51,266 nt of DNA from a virus, in IMG/VR virus record IMGVR_UViG_3300011116_001197, positions 1 to 51,266 of that record; one strand, written 5' to 3'. Of the stretch, positions 18,260 to 25,731 are shown one piece after another (the first letter of the stretch is position 1; the number at the start of each line of letters is the position of its first letter). A model generated the notes under the pieces. That model did not search any database. It was not told the origin of the DNA and worked only from the letters and a program-made list of their open reading frames with translations. Made by a program: the position numbers and the translations under genes.

Positions 18260-19117
18260 ATGGAAAAGTTGGCTATCTTTTACAATCCTGCACAAACTGT
18301 TCGTGACAATTCATCTTTTTCTCCATCGGCGGGGAAGCCGGAACATGTTGTAAACTTGTTTAGCAAGAATGCAAGAGTAAAGGTTGTATCAACTTGGAAT
18401 CCTCTTAGCGAACAAGATATCTGTGTTGCTCATGATCCTCAAATGGTGCGAGATATTCTTTCGTGTGAACGATCAAACGGATTTGGTAATAAGTTGCCTT
18501 CTGTGGCCGCTAGCTTGCCTTATACAACCGGCAGTTTCTTTTATGCGGCCAAGTATGCAATCGAAAATAAAACTGTCTCAATGAGCCCCACAAGCGGTTT
18601 TCATCACAGTGGATATGATAGCTGCCATGGCTTTTGTACTTTTAATGGCTTGATGATTGCTGCTTTCCTATTGCAGCAGCGTTTGGGAATTCAACAAGTT
18701 GGAATTGTTGATTTTGATGCCCATTATGGTGATGGGACCGTTGATATTATTGAAACCGTTAAGGGAGGTAAAGAGTTGATTGAACATCTTACCTTTGGTG
18801 GTTTCTCTTCAAGGAACATGAATTTTAACAAGTGGCTTGATGGTTTGGAAGATTCTCTGACTGAGCAGTTTTATAATTCAGATGTAATGTTCTATCAAGC
18901 TGGTGCAGATCCACATATTGAAGATCCTTTGGGTGGGTATCTAACTACCCAGCAAATGCATCGCCGGGACGAAATTGTTTTCAAGGTTGCTAGGAAGCTT
19001 GGAAAGCCAATTGTTTGGAACCTTGCGGGTGGATATCAAACTCCACTAAAGAAGGTTCTGGACATTCATCAAAACACGCTTCATGCTTGCATTGATTATT
19101 ACCTCGATGCAACGTAA
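18260..19117 (+). CDS. Histone deacetylase / acetylpolyamine amidohydrolase family enzyme
   Basis: 285 residues from the ATG at 18260, which follows AGAGAGG; an upstream ATG (18224) lies in the hairpin. All HDAC-superfamily landmarks are in order: SGFHHSGYDSCHGFCTFNG (the paired histidines and GFCxFN), VGIVDFDAHYGDGT (the zinc-binding DxDxH), QAGADPHIEDPLGG (the second zinc Asp) and NLAGGY (the catalytic tyrosine turn). It should be an active zinc deacetylase. Family substrates include acetyl-lysine and acetylated polyamines; which applies cannot be told. An acetyltransferase-like gene (6862) and an Hc1-like gene (39530) also occur here. It overlaps the next gene by 11 nt. Confidence 0.88.
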   Translation: MEKLAIFYNPAQTVRDNSSFSPSAGKPEHVVNLFSKNARVKVVSTWNPLSEQDICVAHDPQMVRDILSCERSNGFGNKLPSVAASLPYTTGSFFYAAKYAIENKTVSMSPTSGFHHSGYDSCHGFCTFNGLMIAAFLLQQRLGIQQVGIVDFDAHYGDGTVDIIETVKGGKELIEHLTFGGFSSRNMNFNKWLDGLEDSLTEQFYNSDVMFYQAGADPHIEDPLGGYLTTQQMHRRDEIVFKVARKLGKPIVWNLAGGYQTPLKKVLDIHQNTLHACIDYYLDAT

Positions 19118-19433
19118 GAAACGAACAGGTGAAAAGCTAATAAAAACCTCATGTGAGGTTTGTAGTTTTTCTAATCCTGCTGCCCTACACATTCATCATA
19201 TAATTCCCCAGTGTGATCCACGCTGTTCAAACAACTTGAATAACTTAGCTGTTTTGTGTTCTCTTTGCCATAATCTTGTTCATACTGGAGACATTACTAT
19301 CATAGGCGTATATTCCAGTACAGTGGGTAGAAAGCTTGGGTGGTTTCGCAAAGGGGAGACTCCTCCTTTAGAGCGAGAACATTGGAAAATCAAACCCGAA
19401 GATAATCCTCTTGTATTAAGAAAACAGTCATGA
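19107..19433 (+). CDS. HNH endonuclease-like protein
   Basis: 108 residues from the ATG at 19107, overlapping the HDAC-like gene end. It has SCEVC, then LHIHHIIPQ (the HNH histidines), NNLNNLAVLCSLCHNLVH (the N and the second CxxC) and a basic C terminus. This is a complete zinc-supported HNH nuclease, different from the one at 1330. Small HNH genes overlapping the end of another gene are often mobile. It could also act in DNA processing; nothing here decides. Confidence 0.78.
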   Translation: MQRKKRTGEKLIKTSCEVCSFSNPAALHIHHIIPQCDPRCSNNLNNLAVLCSLCHNLVHTGDITIIGVYSSTVGRKLGWFRKGETPPLEREHWKIKPEDNPLVLRKQS

Positions 19434-19436
19434 TCT

Positions 19437-19444
19437 CTATTTAA
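19437..19444 (+). promoter_or_regulatory. Late-promoter-like octamer CTATTTAA abutting a start codon
   Basis: Ends 5 nt before the ATG at 19450, which has no Shine-Dalgarno. Predicted transcription start falls on or beside the ATG. The same 14-nt pattern CTAYTTAAGATTCA recurs before the gene at 20913. Confidence 0.5.
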
Positions 19445-19449
19445 GATTC

Positions 19450-19797
19450 ATGGTTTATTTAACAGAAATTCTGTTTACAGAGAAGGCAGTAACTGCAAAG
19501 GTCAAGTCCGAGAAGTTCGCTTCAAAGGTGCGGGATGATGTTTATCCATCTTTGATTAAACAAGCAAAATTTGTTTTAGATTTGATGAACAATAACAAAC
19601 GTCCTACAGACAAAAATGTTCTTGACCAGATGAATTACTACATGACTAAGTACAAGGGTGTGAATCCAATAGAATCTACAGATTCGTATGGGGTTGCATT
19701 AATTCTTGGTTACTTGATCAAGGATGAAAAAAAAGCTTCGGCAGCAAAGCGTTACTATAAAAGCCTAATTGATGCTTGGATGAAAAGCCGGACATAA
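19450..19797 (+). CDS. Hypothetical protein
   Basis: 115 residues, helical and lysine-rich, no family recognised. N terminus MVYLTEILFTEKAV; later LIKQAKFVLDLMNN and a C-terminal ALILGYLIKDEKKASAAKRYY. No ribosome-binding site is visible, but a promoter-like octamer ends 5 nt upstream, so a leaderless mRNA is possible. The EILFTE segment recalls the ILFE leaders at 26829 and 27607. Confidence 0.6.
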   Translation: MVYLTEILFTEKAVTAKVKSEKFASKVRDDVYPSLIKQAKFVLDLMNNNKRPTDKNVLDQMNYYMTKYKGVNPIESTDSYGVALILGYLIKDEKKASAAKRYYKSLIDAWMKSRT

Positions 19798-19799
19798 GA

Positions 19800-19807
19800 T
19801 ACTTATC
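19800..19807 (+). promoter_or_regulatory. Late-promoter-like octamer TACTTATC
   Basis: Motif match 18 nt before the ATG at 19826; AAAGGA lies between. Confidence 0.5.
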
Positions 19808-19825
19808 GGTAAAGGATATAGCAAC

Positions 19826-20137
19826 ATGGACACCAAGACACGTACACAACTAAAAGCTGCCATCAAGGAAGCTCTAGATATTGATCAGCTTATGCTTACA
19901 GCCGGTGAGTCTGGCGAGCTTCGTGCTTATAACAAGAAAATTGAAACGTTCTTAAATGAAACGTTTGAGAATGCTGACAAGCTTGCATCCGAGGGCGAAG
20001 AACTTCTTCGTGAAAATTATCTAAACAATCCAACTGCTACAGAACGTAAGCGTATTGTTACAGCATTGATTGGTTATCTTCGTGAAACACGTAACAGCGT
20101 AGGCAACGTACTACGTTTGCGTTACTTGATTGGTTAA
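19826..20137 (+). CDS. Hypothetical helical protein with AIKE-A leader
   Basis: 103 residues, mostly helical. The N terminus RTQLKAAIKE-ALDI matches the amphipathic leader plus [LI]-x-E-A pattern of other genes here. The rest (FLNETFENADKLASEGEELL and KRIVTALIGYLRETRNSVGN) is helical and charged. No family recognised; it may be a small internal or core protein. Its stop overlaps by 4 nt the end of the convergent membrane-protein gene. Confidence 0.6.
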   Translation: MDTKTRTQLKAAIKEALDIDQLMLTAGESGELRAYNKKIETFLNETFENADKLASEGEELLRENYLNNPTATERKRIVTALIGYLRETRNSVGNVLRLRYLIG

Positions 20138-20496
20138 TTCATATCTATCGGCGTTTGATCGCTGCCTTCTTCCTCTTCTCTTTGTTTAATTCTGATACCA
20201 AAGGGAAATTTCTTTAAAGTTTCATTGACGATTTCAATCGCCATTGCTGCTGTGCGTTGTACTTCTGCCATAAAACCAAGAGCCGCAACACGAGCAATGA
20301 TATAAACAAATGTCAATATTCCTACGGCATTTCCAAATCCCATGTAAGGAATATTTGGAAACATATGTCGTAGAGACACGTTCCAAGATGTTTTAAGAAC
20401 GTAGCTCCCAGCTACCCAGAGAATAAGATCCCATAGGAATGAAGCTGCTTGTTTTGTTTCTTGTTCTGTAGGTTGTTTTTCTTTTTTTTCAGTCAT
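20134..20496 (-). CDS. Hypothetical membrane protein
   Basis: 120 residues with two hydrophobic segments (about SFLWDLILWVAGSYVL and GNAVGILTFVYIIARVAAL), a polar N terminus rich in Lys/Glu, and a charged C-terminal tail with a Glu run. Two-helix topology is likely. It could be a membrane effector or a lysis-related protein, but no family is recognised. It is on the minus strand among plus-strand genes, with AGGAG upstream of the start. Confidence 0.6.
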   Translation of the reverse strand: MTEKKEKQPTEQETKQAASFLWDLILWVAGSYVLKTSWNVSLRHMFPNIPYMGFGNAVGILTFVYIIARVAALGFMAEVQRTAAMAIEIVNETLKKFPFGIRIKQREEEEGSDQTPIDMN

Positions 20497-20504
20497 ATAA
20501 ACTC

Positions 20505-20512
20505 CTAGTTAT
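20505..20512 (+). promoter_or_regulatory. Late-promoter-like octamer CTAGTTAT
   Basis: The CTAG variant, also found at 32529 and 44271. It lies 20 nt before the ATG at 20533. Confidence 0.4.
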
Positions 20513-20532
20513 GTTTACTCTAACATATCAAC

Positions 20533-20760
20533 ATGGAAAATGAAAATGTAGAGATTGGATCGCTTTATCAAATTAAAAATACAGAGTTTGATGGTTTAGG
20601 TTATGTATCTTCTAACAAAATCATTATGTTGACTTCCATTGAACAATTGAATGGTATATACAGAGATGGAAAGTCTGTTTGGTCTAGTCGGGGTTTTTAT
20701 TTATCTGGTGACGTTGCCATTCATATCTTTACATTAGACCAACTGGAGAAGGTAGCGTGA
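20533..20760 (+). CDS. Small hypothetical protein
   Basis: 75 residues, not recognised; likely a small beta-rich fold (SLYQIKNTEFDGLGYVSSNK, SRGFYLSGDVAIHIF). No ribosome-binding site is evident. It is followed 4 nt later by a tiny membrane-protein ORF and may form a unit with it. Confidence 0.5.
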   Translation: MENENVEIGSLYQIKNTEFDGLGYVSSNKIIMLTSIEQLNGIYRDGKSVWSSRGFYLSGDVAIHIFTLDQLEKVA

Positions 20761-20764
20761 ACAA

Positions 20765-20863
20765 ATGGACAGTTTAGACAAAATTGTTGTGTTTATGAAT
20801 TTCGTTGTTTTGGGGTTGACCTGTCTTATCTTTGTTGGAACGATCTTTTTCCCAAAGCTTTAG
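20765..20863 (+). CDS. Putative single-span membrane microprotein
   Basis: 32 residues: MDSLDKIVVFMN followed by a hydrophobic span (FVVLGLTCLIFVGTIFF) and PKL. It begins 4 nt after the preceding stop. It fits a small membrane protein, but at this length chance cannot be excluded. Confidence 0.4.
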   Translation: MDSLDKIVVFMNFVVLGLTCLIFVGTIFFPKL

Positions 20864-20882
20864 AAAAAAACACTGGTAAATC

Positions 20883-20890
20883 TACTTAAG
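20883..20890 (+). promoter_or_regulatory. Late-promoter-like octamer TACTTAAG
   Basis: Within CTACTTAAGATTCAGGAG, 22 nt before the ATG at 20913; the ribosome-binding site follows directly. Confidence 0.45.
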
Positions 20891-20912
20891 ATTCAGGAGT
20901 ATCAAAACCAAC

Positions 20913-21224
20913 ATGAGCCTTAGATATGCAAATCCACTCCGCAGCGAGTTTCGTGATGATAGCAGTATGCGTGCGATTCAAGAGCACCAAGCTACCAAGA
21001 ATCTTTTTGTGAAGTATTATCCAAAATTCTTTAAACGTGAAGATGTACACGGTGACTTTGTTGCCGTTCAACGTGAACTAAAAGCAACCTTGCCTGCTGC
21101 ACGTATCATCAAAGAAGATATCGATTCTTCCTGCGCTCGGATTCAATTTGATGTATCCCCATCGGAAGAAGTTCTTCTTGAACGTATCCTTGCAAAACGT
21201 GGGTTTGTAACTACATCCCGTTGA
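20913..21224 (+). CDS. Hypothetical protein
   Basis: 103 residues, not recognised. Mixed alpha/beta with a basic N-terminal half (NPLRSEFRDDSSMRAIQEH, FVKYYPKFFKRED) and a C-terminal SPSEEVLLERILAKRGFVTT. The CAGGAG ribosome-binding site and upstream octamer support real expression. It abuts the convergent small gene at 21225. Confidence 0.6.
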   Translation: MSLRYANPLRSEFRDDSSMRAIQEHQATKNLFVKYYPKFFKREDVHGDFVAVQRELKATLPAARIIKEDIDSSCARIQFDVSPSEEVLLERILAKRGFVTTSR

Positions 21225-21389
21225 TTATTTCTTTTGGTTTACAACCAAAGAACATTCCACAGTTAACTGATCATAAAATCCAACAATACCTTTCAAAGAA
21301 GCCAAAACAAGTCTTGTCTTGGCTTCTGTATCCAGGTTTTTATATAACTTCATCAAAACATCTGGGTTTGTAATGTCCAACGTGGTCAT
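21225..21389 (-). CDS. Small hypothetical protein in the intergenic gap
   Basis: A 54-residue frame on the minus strand exactly fills the gap, its TAA adjoining the stop of 20913. Sequence is protein-like (MTTLDITNPDVLMKLYKNLD, then ARLVLASLKGIVGFYDQLTV-type helices). TATAAT lies upstream on the same strand, but no clear ribosome-binding site. Confidence 0.5.
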   Translation of the reverse strand: MTTLDITNPDVLMKLYKNLDTEAKTRLVLASLKGIVGFYDQLTVECSLVVNQKK

Positions 21390-21427
21390 GTGGTTATATT
21401 ATAATTACAGTTACGGAGCTGATTAAA

Positions 21428-22324
21428 ATGTCTAAAATTAATGAAGATAATGGTAGCCAACAGTGGTTTGATGCAACAATGCGCTCACGTATGCAGCAAA
21501 GGGCTGTTACGAAACAACATAATAATCAAAGATCAAATTCTTGTTTGGATCAAAAGGTAAACACTCAACCACAACAACCTGCGGAAATTAATGATCCATA
21601 TATCAAAAACCTTGTTGAGTCTCGTCAACAACAACCATTTTATTCTCCTGCTCACCTTGGTAGTGTCGGATTGGATCGTTCAAGGGGTGGAGATTATGAA
21701 GTCAATATTGATATGGACTCTTTCCAAAATGCAATTCAAAAAAAGCAAATAGAAATGGGAATCCCATCTCAAGTTCCAGAAGCAGATTTAAATCAAATCT
21801 TTGGAAAACAAAACGGGCAAGCACCTCTTCCCGGCATTCATCAACATCAACCTCAAATCCAACCACAAGGTAACAATCAAACTGTTACCTTATTGGAAGG
21901 TTATCCTGTTTATCGTCCCATTCATCAAGCTTATGGAAATGGAATGATTCTAGCAAGAGAAATCGGTGTTGTGAACACGCAACTTGCAACTCAGCAATTC
22001 ATTGCTCGTAACAATGTAAACGTTTATGTTATTCCTCAACATCAAACGCAGGTAAACATTCAAGAGATCCAAAACAATCCACACCTAATGACTTCTTTGG
22101 TGGAACTACAATCTCCACCAATGTCATCACTTGGTCCTCTACTTGTTGCAAGAGAAGCAATAAATGGTGGTAATGGAACATATGCCGGTGGTCGTCAACT
22201 AATAACCGATCAACGTCATTATCAATATCAAGCTCCACAACAACAATACCATCAACCTGCACAACCTCCTCCTTCAACAAAACAATATGGGGTTCCTTTT
22301 CGTCGTGGCATTCTGAAAGGTTGA
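21428..22324 (+). CDS. Gln/Pro/Asn-rich hypothetical protein
   Basis: 298 residues, no family recognised. The ends are low-complexity, with many Gln, His and Pro (HQHQPQIQPQGNNQ and YQAPQQQYHQPAQPPP); the middle (about 150-235) looks folded, with TLLEGYPVYRPIHQAYGNG and MILAREIGVV. Probably a flexible structural or scaffold-type protein. The TACGGAG ribosome-binding site is good. It is followed 4 nt after its stop by the gene at 22329, so the two are probably cotranscribed. Confidence 0.6.
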   Translation: MSKINEDNGSQQWFDATMRSRMQQRAVTKQHNNQRSNSCLDQKVNTQPQQPAEINDPYIKNLVESRQQQPFYSPAHLGSVGLDRSRGGDYEVNIDMDSFQNAIQKKQIEMGIPSQVPEADLNQIFGKQNGQAPLPGIHQHQPQIQPQGNNQTVTLLEGYPVYRPIHQAYGNGMILAREIGVVNTQLATQQFIARNNVNVYVIPQHQTQVNIQEIQNNPHLMTSLVELQSPPMSSLGPLLVAREAINGGNGTYAGGRQLITDQRHYQYQAPQQQYHQPAQPPPSTKQYGVPFRRGILKG

Positions 22325-22328
22325 TAGA

Positions 22329-23015
22329 ATGCAAGAAGACCTTACCCTTCTGGAAGTTACGCCAGACCACATTACTTTAGTTCCTATTAGTAAACCATAT
22401 TGTAGCATCTTAGAAGAAGTTGCAAAAGAGGAAGATGAATCTTTGGCTGTTTGCCGTGTTATTATTCAAGACAAAACAGATCACGGTGTCACATTACCTG
22501 CTCGTCTTGTAGATGATGGAAAACATGTTTCTTTTATTCTACCAGAACAACTTTGCATTTTTAACCCAAAACAAACATATATTCTTAAAGTTGAAGTCTT
22601 GCTTGAAACTCAACTGCTTACTCCAGCTCTAGCATCGTGTAAAATCAACCTAGAAGGCTTAATAGAGCCAGAAGAAGATTTAGACGAACAAACATCCGAA
22701 GAGAAAACAGAAGCCACTAATGAGGCTCCTGATGCCTTTGACGATGATTCCGCTCTTGATGCAGTTCTTGAAGCTGTTGCCCCGATTCCAAGGCAGCAAG
22801 TTAAAAAAACAAAAGTTGAAGATATTGTAAAACAGTTAGATGAAGAGTTTGTTAAGAACGCATTATGGAAATCATCTACGCAAACCACTCCACAACCAAA
22901 AATGCAGATGGCTCCAATGCCCGTTATGAGAGCACCAGAGCCACCTAGTTTATCTCCAGAGCAGTTAGCTATCAAACAGAAGATGAAAAATCTTCTGCGT
23001 AATATGCTCAGCTAA
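22329..23015 (+). CDS. Hypothetical protein, beta domain plus acidic linker
   Basis: 228 residues. The N-terminal ~115 residues look like a beta-sandwich (LTLLEVTPDHITLVPISKPY, VCRVIIQDKTDHGV, TYILKVEVLLETQLL). An acidic linker follows (EEDLDEQTSEEKTEA), then a proline/methionine-rich stretch and a C-terminal basic helix (AIKQKMKNLLRNMLS). No family recognised. It overlaps the convergent gene at 23008 by 8 nt. Confidence 0.6.
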   Translation: MQEDLTLLEVTPDHITLVPISKPYCSILEEVAKEEDESLAVCRVIIQDKTDHGVTLPARLVDDGKHVSFILPEQLCIFNPKQTYILKVEVLLETQLLTPALASCKINLEGLIEPEEDLDEQTSEEKTEATNEAPDAFDDDSALDAVLEAVAPIPRQQVKKTKVEDIVKQLDEEFVKNALWKSSTQTTPQPKMQMAPMPVMRAPEPPSLSPEQLAIKQKMKNLLRNMLS

Positions 23016-23661
23016 CAAAGAGAACTTCTGCATCCTTCAGGTTTGGACCATCAACTGACGAATCAAAAGATAGATTGCGTTCAGAGTTGTTGTTGTCTAC
23101 ACATTCCATACGTAGAATCTTGTTCTCGTGAACAAACGAGGTTACTCGCCATTCACCCGTAAGAGGAGAGTTCACTCCACGACCCGTAAGACGAAATACA
23201 CTATCTGGGTTATTCGCAAGAACATCACCTAGAGCAGTTGCGACTTTCTCTCCAATCGCTGTGCTTGCAGATACCTTTGCTTCACGCTTTGAGGTGCGAG
23301 CTACGGGAGCAGTAGCAGTACCATCAGAACGGATTGCACGGGGTTTTGGAGTACGATTGGACTCCGCTGGATCTTCCAGCCCATGAACCTTACCATTCAC
23401 GGTCATGGTAGAAATATATTCAGAAGTCCCGGTCCCAAGCGCACGCTGCTTGCCATCAACCTCAAGCGCACCAAAAGTAGTTTCTGGATTGCTTACGGAC
23501 TGAATCTCAATAACCCGAGAACCTCCACGTCCTCGACCTACCTTGGAAGCAAGGACATTGTAATCTCCTGTAAGGGCACAGAAAGGCTCATTAAAAGCGA
23601 TGTTGATGGTTTGGCCAGCGTTGATTGTCTCAAGAACCGAGTGAAGAATATTCTTATCCAT
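23008..23661 (-). CDS. Hypothetical protein with two related beta domains
   Basis: 217 residues. The N-terminal half (AFNEPFCALTGDYNVLASKV, RVIEIQSVSNPET) and C-terminal half (FRLTGRGVNSPLTGEWRVTS, ILRMECVDNNN) share a pattern of F-x-LTG, then strand, basic turn and strand ending in (S/D)NxE/N, so they may be an internal duplication. A Pro/Arg/Ala-rich linker joins them. Function unknown. It has AAGGTAGG upstream of the start and heads a run of minus-strand genes towards 22995. Confidence 0.6.
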   Translation of the reverse strand: MDKNILHSVLETINAGQTINIAFNEPFCALTGDYNVLASKVGRGRGGSRVIEIQSVSNPETTFGALEVDGKQRALGTGTSEYISTMTVNGKVHGLEDPAESNRTPKPRAIRSDGTATAPVARTSKREAKVSASTAIGEKVATALGDVLANNPDSVFRLTGRGVNSPLTGEWRVTSFVHENKILRMECVDNNNSERNLSFDSSVDGPNLKDAEVLFVS

Positions 23662-23712
23662 GATTTACCTACCTTGTTTTTATTAGAACAGTTATTGTGT
23701 TGTGGGTTAGTG

Positions 23713-23988
23713 TTATGCGCTGTAAATCTTTACAGCACGGAGTTTAGGAATATTGTTTACGTTTACGTTACAAACCTGATGATCGGATAGCCATTCAATC
23801 GTACCAAAAACCTTGTAGTAACGAATACCTGTTGGTGATATCATCATCTTACCAACTTTGTAAGTCTCACCAAGTTCAAAGATAGTACCGTTATAAACCG
23901 ACTCATATCTTTGAGAGAGTGTAACCGTTCCAAGATCTGTGTCTGGAACCTTAGTGGCTGACAGTCTTGTTACCTTTTCTTTACTCAT
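23713..23988 (-). CDS. Small hypothetical protein
   Basis: 91 residues, beta-rich (LGTVTLSQRYESVYNGTIFE, YKVGKMMISPTGIRYYKVFG), not recognised. Upstream on the same strand TTGATA and TAGAGT are spaced by 17 nt, a possible sigma70-type promoter overlapping the end of the previous gene. Confidence 0.6.
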   Translation of the reverse strand: MSKEKVTRLSATKVPDTDLGTVTLSQRYESVYNGTIFELGETYKVGKMMISPTGIRYYKVFGTIEWLSDHQVCNVNVNNIPKLRAVKIYSA

Positions 23989-23997
23989 GTTTCTACT

Positions 23998-24282
23998 CTA
24001 CCAAACCTCTTCAGGATTATCAAGGCTTTTTTCTTTTTCTTTTTTCGACTGATTTTCCCAGATAAATTCTGGGTGTTCGGCGCTTTGCTCTTCAATAAAA
24101 TTTTCTACAGCAGTTTCAACCAAATCTTCAGGGAGTCCCAACTTGTTTTCTTCAACCAAATGAAGCAAATCGGTAATAACATCCCGAGCAAGAGAAAAAT
24201 CTGTGCCACCATATTCCGTTTCTGAACGGTACATTAGTAGGATTTTTTCTGCTCGCTCAATAGATTCTAAGATTGGGGTCAT
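23998..24282 (-). CDS. Small acidic hypothetical protein
   Basis: 94 residues from MTPILESIERAEKILL, chosen because GAGG lies 8-11 nt upstream; a 14-residue extension is possible. It is helical and acidic (DVITDLLHLVEENKLG, TAVENFIEEQSAEH), C terminus KEKEKSLDNPEEVW. No family recognised. Its ribosome-binding site lies at a hairpin and a sigma70-like promoter is directly upstream. Confidence 0.6.
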   Translation of the reverse strand: MTPILESIERAEKILLMYRSETEYGGTDFSLARDVITDLLHLVEENKLGLPEDLVETAVENFIEEQSAEHPEFIWENQSKKEKEKSLDNPEEVW

Positions 24283-24313
24283 GTTCCATACCTCGATTTG
24301 GTTGGTATGGAAC
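24283..24313 (-). promoter_or_regulatory. Hairpin at the ribosome-binding site of the 23998-24282 gene
   Basis: GTTCCATACC and GGTATGGAAC form a perfect 10-bp stem with an 11-nt loop, adjacent to the start codon. The minus-strand GAGG sits at the loop/3'-arm border, so folding would partly hide it. Confidence 0.6.
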
Positions 24314-24314
24314 A

Positions 24315-24343
24315 ACTTTACCATAGGGTTCGGAATAAGTCAA
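24315..24343 (-). promoter_or_regulatory. Sigma70-like promoter (minus strand)
   Basis: On the minus strand TTGACT (24343-24338), a 17-nt spacer and TAAAGT (24320-24315). Transcription would start near 24308, inside the hairpin's first arm. Confidence 0.5.
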
Positions 24344-24360
24344 AGAATATTTTTTGATTT

Positions 24361-24621
24361 TTAGATAAGCTCTACGTCGGCGGGATCAATTAGTTCTACC
24401 AGTATGCTGTTTGTTGGTAAATCAAACTTTACCACAAGAGGAACATGCCAAATTGGATGACTTTCAGTTCTACGTTTAAAAGCTACCGCACGTTCAAACT
24501 CTAAAAGAACTTGATGTTGAACCATTGGTGTTAATGGTTTATGTAGAAATTGTGAATGCAACACATCCAAATAATGATTTAAAACTTTATACCAATAGTT
24601 TCTTGCTACTCTAATGCTCAT
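24361..24621 (-). CDS. Small hypothetical protein downstream of purA
   Basis: 86 residues, helical then beta (NYWYKVLNHYLDVLHSQFLH, LVVKFDLPTNSILVELIDP). Not recognised. Its ATG overlaps the purA stop (ATGA), so it is translationally coupled to adenylosuccinate synthase and may be functionally linked. Confidence 0.6.
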   Translation of the reverse strand: MSIRVARNYWYKVLNHYLDVLHSQFLHKPLTPMVQHQVLLEFERAVAFKRRTESHPIWHVPLVVKFDLPTNSILVELIDPADVELI

Positions 24622-25727
24622 AGAACAATCATATCTTCTCTTTCTGGAGATGTTGAGATGTGTGACACTTTTGTTTTTAGTGCTCGTTCAATCATATTGA
24701 TGTAATCCATAGCTTTTTCTGGAAGTTTATGGCCATCACGCATTCCTTTTGTTGATGTATTCCATCCTTGCATAGTGTGGTATTCACTCCGCAATACGCA
24801 CACCGGGATTTTATCGAAACTATCAAGCACATCTAGTTTTGTTATAACAATATCATCCACTCCGTTAAGTGTGCAAGCATAACGCAAATCAGGCATATTC
24901 AACCATCCGCAGCGACGGTTTCTTCCTGTTGTTGTTCCATATTCCCCACCAAGCTCTCTTAGCTTGTTTCCAATGTCGTTAGCTTGTTCTGCTGGGAATG
25001 GACCCTCGCCCACCCGTGTTGTATATGCTTTAACAACACCAATCACTTTACGCAAAGCTTTGTGGTTTAATCCTGTACCTGTCAGGGCAGCACCAATCGT
25101 GCAATTGGAAGAAGTAACGTATGGATAGGTGCCATGATCGATGTCTAGCATTGTGCCTTGTGCACCCTCTAGAAGAATATTAGCGCCGCTTGTATGAGCA
25201 TTACGAAGCAAGTCTTGGGTATCGCAAATAAATGGTCTAATAATCTCACAGACTTCACGAAACGTATCATACACTTCGATATCACCTTTTAGAATATCTT
25301 CGATTCGAAGACCTGTACGGCGCATTTTGGCAGCATAAGTTGGACCAATGCCTCGGCCTGTTGTTCCTACGACATACCCTGTGGCACGATCTTCTTCGAC
25401 AGTTTTTGGAGTGATCAGGTGAGCAGCATGAGAAATAAACAAACGACCTTTTAGTGACGACGGTCCACCATGTTCTTCGATTTCCTTTGCTAGTTGGAAA
25501 AGATCAACAACACAACCATTTCCAATAACGTTATTCACATAAGGACGAAGAACTCCAGAAGGAAGAGCATGAACAGCAGTACGATGACCATTTACAACAA
25601 GTGTATGTCCAGCGTTGTTGCCTCCATGGAAACGTACAACATATTCATAGTTCTTAGCTAGATAATCTACTACTTTACCTTTCCCTTCATCCCCGTAGGA
25701 TAGCCCAAGGACCACATCAGCAGGCAT
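24618..25727 (-). CDS. purA: Adenylosuccinate synthase (PurA-type)
   Basis: 369 residues. It catalyses IMP + Asp + GTP to adenylosuccinate in AMP synthesis. The N-terminal P-loop-like GLSYGDEGKGKVVD keeps the catalytic Asp of GDEGKGK; FHGGNNAGHTL, GNGCVVDLFQL, GTTGRGIGPTY, LLEGAQGTMLDIDHGTYPYVTSS-type and TTGRNRRCGWLN motifs follow in normal order. It is short compared with bacterial PurA (about 430) and nearer the archaeal length. Phage PurZ, which makes the 2-aminoadenine precursor, replaces that Asp with Ser or similar, so this is not an obvious PurZ. It would raise adenine nucleotide supply. The endonuclease gene ends just upstream and a relic of the purA start lies beyond it. Confidence 0.93.
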   Translation of the reverse strand: MPADVVLGLSYGDEGKGKVVDYLAKNYEYVVRFHGGNNAGHTLVVNGHRTAVHALPSGVLRPYVNNVIGNGCVVDLFQLAKEIEEHGGPSSLKGRLFISHAAHLITPKTVEEDRATGYVVGTTGRGIGPTYAAKMRRTGLRIEDILKGDIEVYDTFREVCEIIRPFICDTQDLLRNAHTSGANILLEGAQGTMLDIDHGTYPYVTSSNCTIGAALTGTGLNHKALRKVIGVVKAYTTRVGEGPFPAEQANDIGNKLRELGGEYGTTTGRNRRCGWLNMPDLRYACTLNGVDDIVITKLDVLDSFDKIPVCVLRSEYHTMQGWNTSTKGMRDGHKLPEKAMDYINMIERALKTKVSHISTSPEREDMIVL

Positions 25728-25731
25728 ATTT

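Noticed and set aside
24618-25727. PurZ (Z-genome enzyme)
   Set aside because: The GDEGKGK motif keeps Asp; PurZ proteins have replaced it. No DatZ/MazZ partner is visible in the window.
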